In this document: piece after piece, positions 61,849 to 64,000 of the stretch
Position numbering within the stretch: the stretch's first letter is position 1
Layout: each line of letters begins with the position of its first letter
Assembly (NCBI GenBank): GCA_009695065.1
Contig: SIBR01000010.1
Coordinates: forward strand, 1 to 64,000
Direction of reading: 5' to 3'
Source: Opitutus sp.
GTDB lineage: Bacteria > Verrucomicrobiota > Verrucomicrobiae > Opitutales > Opitutaceae
DNA length: 64,000 nt
Program-made: the position numbers and the translations under genes
The notes under the pieces: model-generated
What the model saw: the letters and a program-made list of their open reading frames with translations, nothing else
Told to the model about the DNA's origin: nothing
Database searches by the model: none

Positions 61849-62565
61849 TTACTCCGACGGCACCGGCATGAATTCCGCCGGCGTCAGCGCCTGCGGCGTG
61901 AACCGGGCCACGGCCACCGCGCCCTTGAAGTAATCAATCCGGTTCATCCGCATGCCAACGGCCGCGCGGCCCGGGAGCTGTGGTTTGAACGCGACCTCGG
62001 CTTCGCCCTGCAACACGCCGTTCACGTAGCTGCGGTACATCTTGCCGTCGAAAACCTGGGCCACGTGAAACCACCGGCCGATCGGATGCAGCTTGTTGGG
62101 AAACATCAGCGGCTTGTTGTAGCCGGGGCCGTTGAGGAAGGCGTCGAGGTACCACTGGTTGCCGTTGACCACGCGCACCTCGAAGAGAAAGCGGGCGTTG
62201 GGCTCGGTGGTGGTTTTTGCCTGGCTGGTTGCGAGGCCCGTCTTCGGGTCGATCTCCGCGAGGTGGAACCAGCGCTGCTGGGCCGCGCCGCCGTCGGGCC
62301 GGAAATACGCCTCGAACGTGAACGTGGCCGCCCCGGCCAGCGGATGCTGCTCGATCAGCAGCGCGTCGCCGACACCGTCGAACTCCACCGCCTTGCCGAC
62401 CGGGCTGGTGACAATCCTCGGGCTGCCCTCGACTGTCGTGGCCACGCCGCCGATGCGGTCGAGCCGGTCGAAGGTCCACGTGATTTGGCGCGGCGTGCTG
62501 GCCGCGCTCAACCCCAGGGGGACGACGGCGAGCAGCAGGGCGAGGGCCATCATTCGGACGCGCAT
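61849..62565 (-). CDS. Secreted LamG/concanavalin-like domain protein
   Basis: ATG 62565 gives 238 residues with a typical signal (RVRMMALALLLAVVPLGLSA); ATG 62610 would add 15 residues. The mature part is a single LamG-type jelly roll: ITWTFDRLDRIGGVA, GKAVEFDGVGDALLIEQHPL, TFEAYFRPDGG, WFHVAQVFDGKMYRSYVNGVLQGEAEVAF and AVGMRMNRIDYFKGAVAVARF. It probably binds carbohydrates outside the cell; no catalytic domain is attached. Confidence 0.85.
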   Translation of the reverse strand: MRVRMMALALLLAVVPLGLSAASTPRQITWTFDRLDRIGGVATTVEGSPRIVTSPVGKAVEFDGVGDALLIEQHPLAGAATFTFEAYFRPDGGAAQQRWFHLAEIDPKTGLATSQAKTTTEPNARFLFEVRVVNGNQWYLDAFLNGPGYNKPLMFPNKLHPIGRWFHVAQVFDGKMYRSYVNGVLQGEAEVAFKPQLPGRAAVGMRMNRIDYFKGAVAVARFTPQALTPAEFMPVPSE

Positions 62566-62943
62566 TGAGGTGTTCGGGGCGGCCGCGAGGCGGGAGCTTT
62601 CGTTTTTCATCGGAGATCCGAGAGGTTGGCGCGAAGGGGCGGTCGGGCGAACATTTTGCTGCCGCTGCCCACGATACGTTCTCCGGTCTGGATGCGTCGA
62701 TGACAAGTCGGTTGGCGGCGTCAATGTTTACAGGCGGCTGGACTGATCGCTCGTATCGTTCGTGCGAAGAGGCCAAGGCACGGGGAACTGCGCCAATTAG
62801 CGGGCTCTTCGCGATCGAACCTGGCTCGGCGTATCTTGGCGTTTAGTCCGAGTTTTGGGGCCGCCTGCATTTTCGCGGCTCCGATTTTCGGCGCGATTTC
62901 GCCGGCGGGCGCGGGCAATAGGAGGACTCCTCCCGCTTCAACC

Positions 62944-63804
62944 ATGAGAACCCTGCCTCGGTTACTGTTTCCCGTCCTGACGGCTTTCGTCGGGGCATCG
63001 CTGTCCGCCGCCCCCGAGCCGTTCGTCACCACCGCGCCGGTCGTCCGTATCTGGCCGGGCGTGGCTCCGGAGTCGGAGGGCAAGACCGCGCCGGAGCGCT
63101 GGGTCGAGGGCGGCCGGCCCGACTCGTTGCACCGCGTGACCGATATTCATAATCCCTCGCTGACGATCTATCTCCCGGCGAAGGCCAAGGCCACGGGCGC
63201 GGCCATCGTCATCGCGCCCGGGGGCGGACACCGCTACCTCGTGGTCGACCTCGAAGGCGAACTGGTCGCCAAAAAGCTGAACGAGTTGGGAGTCGCGGCC
63301 TTTGTCCTGCGCAGCCGTCTCGCCCGCGCCGACGGATCCACCTACAAGGTCGAGGTCGAGTCGCTGGCCGACATGCAGCAGGCCATCCGCGTGGTGCGGG
63401 CGCGCGCCGGCGAATGGGGCGTCAATCCGGCCCGCGTGGGTGTCATGGGTTTTTCCGCGGGCGGGCATCTCGCCACGCTCGCCGAAAATACCTTCGACGC
63501 CGCGACGCGGCCCGATTTTGCGGTGCTGGGTTACCCGGCCTACGTCGGCGCGGACACGGCGGTGGCTAGGAACGCTCCGCCGACCTTCATCTACGTGAAC
63601 GACGACGACAACTTCGCGACCGGGGCCGGTGAGTATTATCTCGCCCTGCGAAAGGCCAAGATATCGGCCGAATTTCACGTGTTCCGGCGGGGCGGGCATG
63701 GGGTGGGTGCGACGGGCCGAACGCCGGAATGGGAGAAACTCGGCGCAGCAAAATGGCCCGAGTTGCTTGGCATCTGGATGACCGACCTCGGCCTGCGAAA
63801 CTGA
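62944..63804 (+). CDS. Secreted alpha/beta hydrolase (esterase)
   Basis: 286 residues from ATG 62944 with a signal peptide (LPRLLFPVLTAFVGASLSA). VRIWPGVAPESEG, AIVIAPGGGHRYLV (oxyanion), VGVMGFSAGGHLATL (nucleophile Ser) and the late RRGGHGVG (His) show a functional triad. This family is abundant in Verrucomicrobiota and includes acetyl-xylan-esterase-like enzymes. The 378-base space upstream (62566-62943) holds an 8-bp inverted repeat but no gene. Confidence 0.9.
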   Translation: MRTLPRLLFPVLTAFVGASLSAAPEPFVTTAPVVRIWPGVAPESEGKTAPERWVEGGRPDSLHRVTDIHNPSLTIYLPAKAKATGAAIVIAPGGGHRYLVVDLEGELVAKKLNELGVAAFVLRSRLARADGSTYKVEVESLADMQQAIRVVRARAGEWGVNPARVGVMGFSAGGHLATLAENTFDAATRPDFAVLGYPAYVGADTAVARNAPPTFIYVNDDDNFATGAGEYYLALRKAKISAEFHVFRRGGHGVGATGRTPEWEKLGAAKWPELLGIWMTDLGLRN

Positions 63805-63806
63805 CT

Positions 63807-63884
63807 CCGGGCCGTTGCCCGCGAATCACGCGAATTGGCGCGAATGAAATCCGCGTAGATCCGCGTGATCCGCGGGAGTTCTAT
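63807..63884. repeat. GCGAAT-type palindromic dispersed repeat, most complete copy
   Basis: CCGCGAATCACGCGAATTGG (63819-63838) pairs with the reverse complement of 63852-63876 (CCGCGGATCACGCGGATCTA), about 18 of 20 positions. It follows the esterase stop directly. Confidence 0.65.
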
Positions 63885-63889
63885 CCAAT

Positions 63890-64000
63890 TCAGGCGCGGG
63901 CGAGCCGGAGGGCGCTGGTCATGATCTTGTTTTCGATGCCGGTCGCCCACGGGCTGGGGTGGCCCCACAGCCGCATCGCGGTATTTCCCTCGTAACCGCC
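63890..64000 (-). CDS. C-terminus of an unidentified protein, cut by window edge
   Basis: The reverse reading from the edge to TGA 63890-63892 is open over 36 codons: GGYEGNTAMRLWGHPSPWAT, then GIENKIMTSALRLARA. A coherent, non-repetitive protein end with balanced composition, which supports a real gene entering from the right. I cannot assign a family from this short segment. Confidence 0.55.
   Translation of the reverse strand, partial: GGYEGNTAMRLWGHPSPWATGIENKIMTSALRLARA

Noticed and set aside
62764..62812. 8-bp inverted repeat GCGAAGAG...CTCTTCGC with a ~33-base loop
   Set aside because: Short arms and long loop; no second copy noticed and no clear relation to a start or stop.
1..64000. 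CRISPR arrays, rRNA, tRNA, prophage or integrative element
   Set aside because: No regularly spaced direct repeats, no cas, integrase or phage structural genes, and no RNA gene signatures were seen.

Overview
The window looks like a chromosomal segment of a high-GC Verrucomicrobiota member, most plausibly Opitutaceae (inference). Support comes from the gene repertoire: a large PVC-type beta-propeller/HEAT/c-type haem lipoprotein, a propeller-cupredoxin fusion, a DUF1080 hydrolase-like protein, a sulfatase, DUF3500, Tat-exported Gfo/Idh/MocA, sugar-isomerase-like and amidohydrolase proteins, and many secreted esterases. There is no rRNA, tRNA, CRISPR array, prophage or plasmid backbone.

Layout. 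1-2.1 kb: a broken Y1/RAYT-type transposase fragment runs off the left edge, followed by a TPR/O-GlcNAc-transferase-like gene interrupted by an in-frame TAG. 2.2-3.9 kb: an RnfD-like membrane protein, also TAG-interrupted, and a YeeE/YedE + DUF6691 pair. 4-21 kb: exported catabolic and housekeeping genes (PVC haem lipoprotein, sulfatase, DUF3500, SRPBCC, VOC, esterases, GH29-like protein, Tat proteins, YchJ, NagX-like acyltransferase, zinc alcohol dehydrogenase). 21.2-22.6 kb: a decayed SDR, two palindromic repeats and an L-fuconolactonase-like hydrolase. 22.7-29 kb: a co-directional lipid-modification cluster (desaturase, FAD oxidoreductase, DUF1365, cyclopropane-synthase-like methyltransferase, DUF1475, DUF1295). 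29-31.6 kb: LapA-like, agarase-like and YbaY-like genes. 31.5-37 kb: NamZ-like muramidase, glycerate kinase and a heavily broken hybrid histidine kinase. 37-41 kb: two RNA methyltransferases, an SDR and a dipeptide epimerase. 41-49 kb: fucose-isomerase-like protein, esterase, amidohydrolase, DUF1080 protein and the propeller-cupredoxin protein. 49-56.5 kb: DUF1653, an HTH protein bracketed by palindromes, two DMT transporters with a hydrolase remnant between them, an SDR, a frameshifted membrane protein and a Ski2-like helicase. 56.7-64 kb: Gfo/Idh/MocA, small lipoproteins, a truncated receiver domain, an sRNA/terminator candidate, a J-domain protein, a broken VOC gene, a LamG protein, an esterase and a partial gene at the right edge.

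Function. The genes suit a heterotroph that degrades complex, partly sulfated and fucose-containing polysaccharides: sulfatase, GH29-like and agarase-like proteins, carbohydrate esterases, fuconolactonase, sugar dehydrogenases and isomerase. It also has peptidoglycan-recycling capacity (NamZ, dipeptide epimerase) and membrane-lipid modification.

Caution. Several genes carry single-base indels in short homopolymer runs or isolated in-frame stops, while the surrounding protein similarity is intact. TAG is also the normal terminator of several intact genes, so stop-codon recoding is unlikely. Either recent pseudogene formation or uncorrected consensus errors would explain the pattern.
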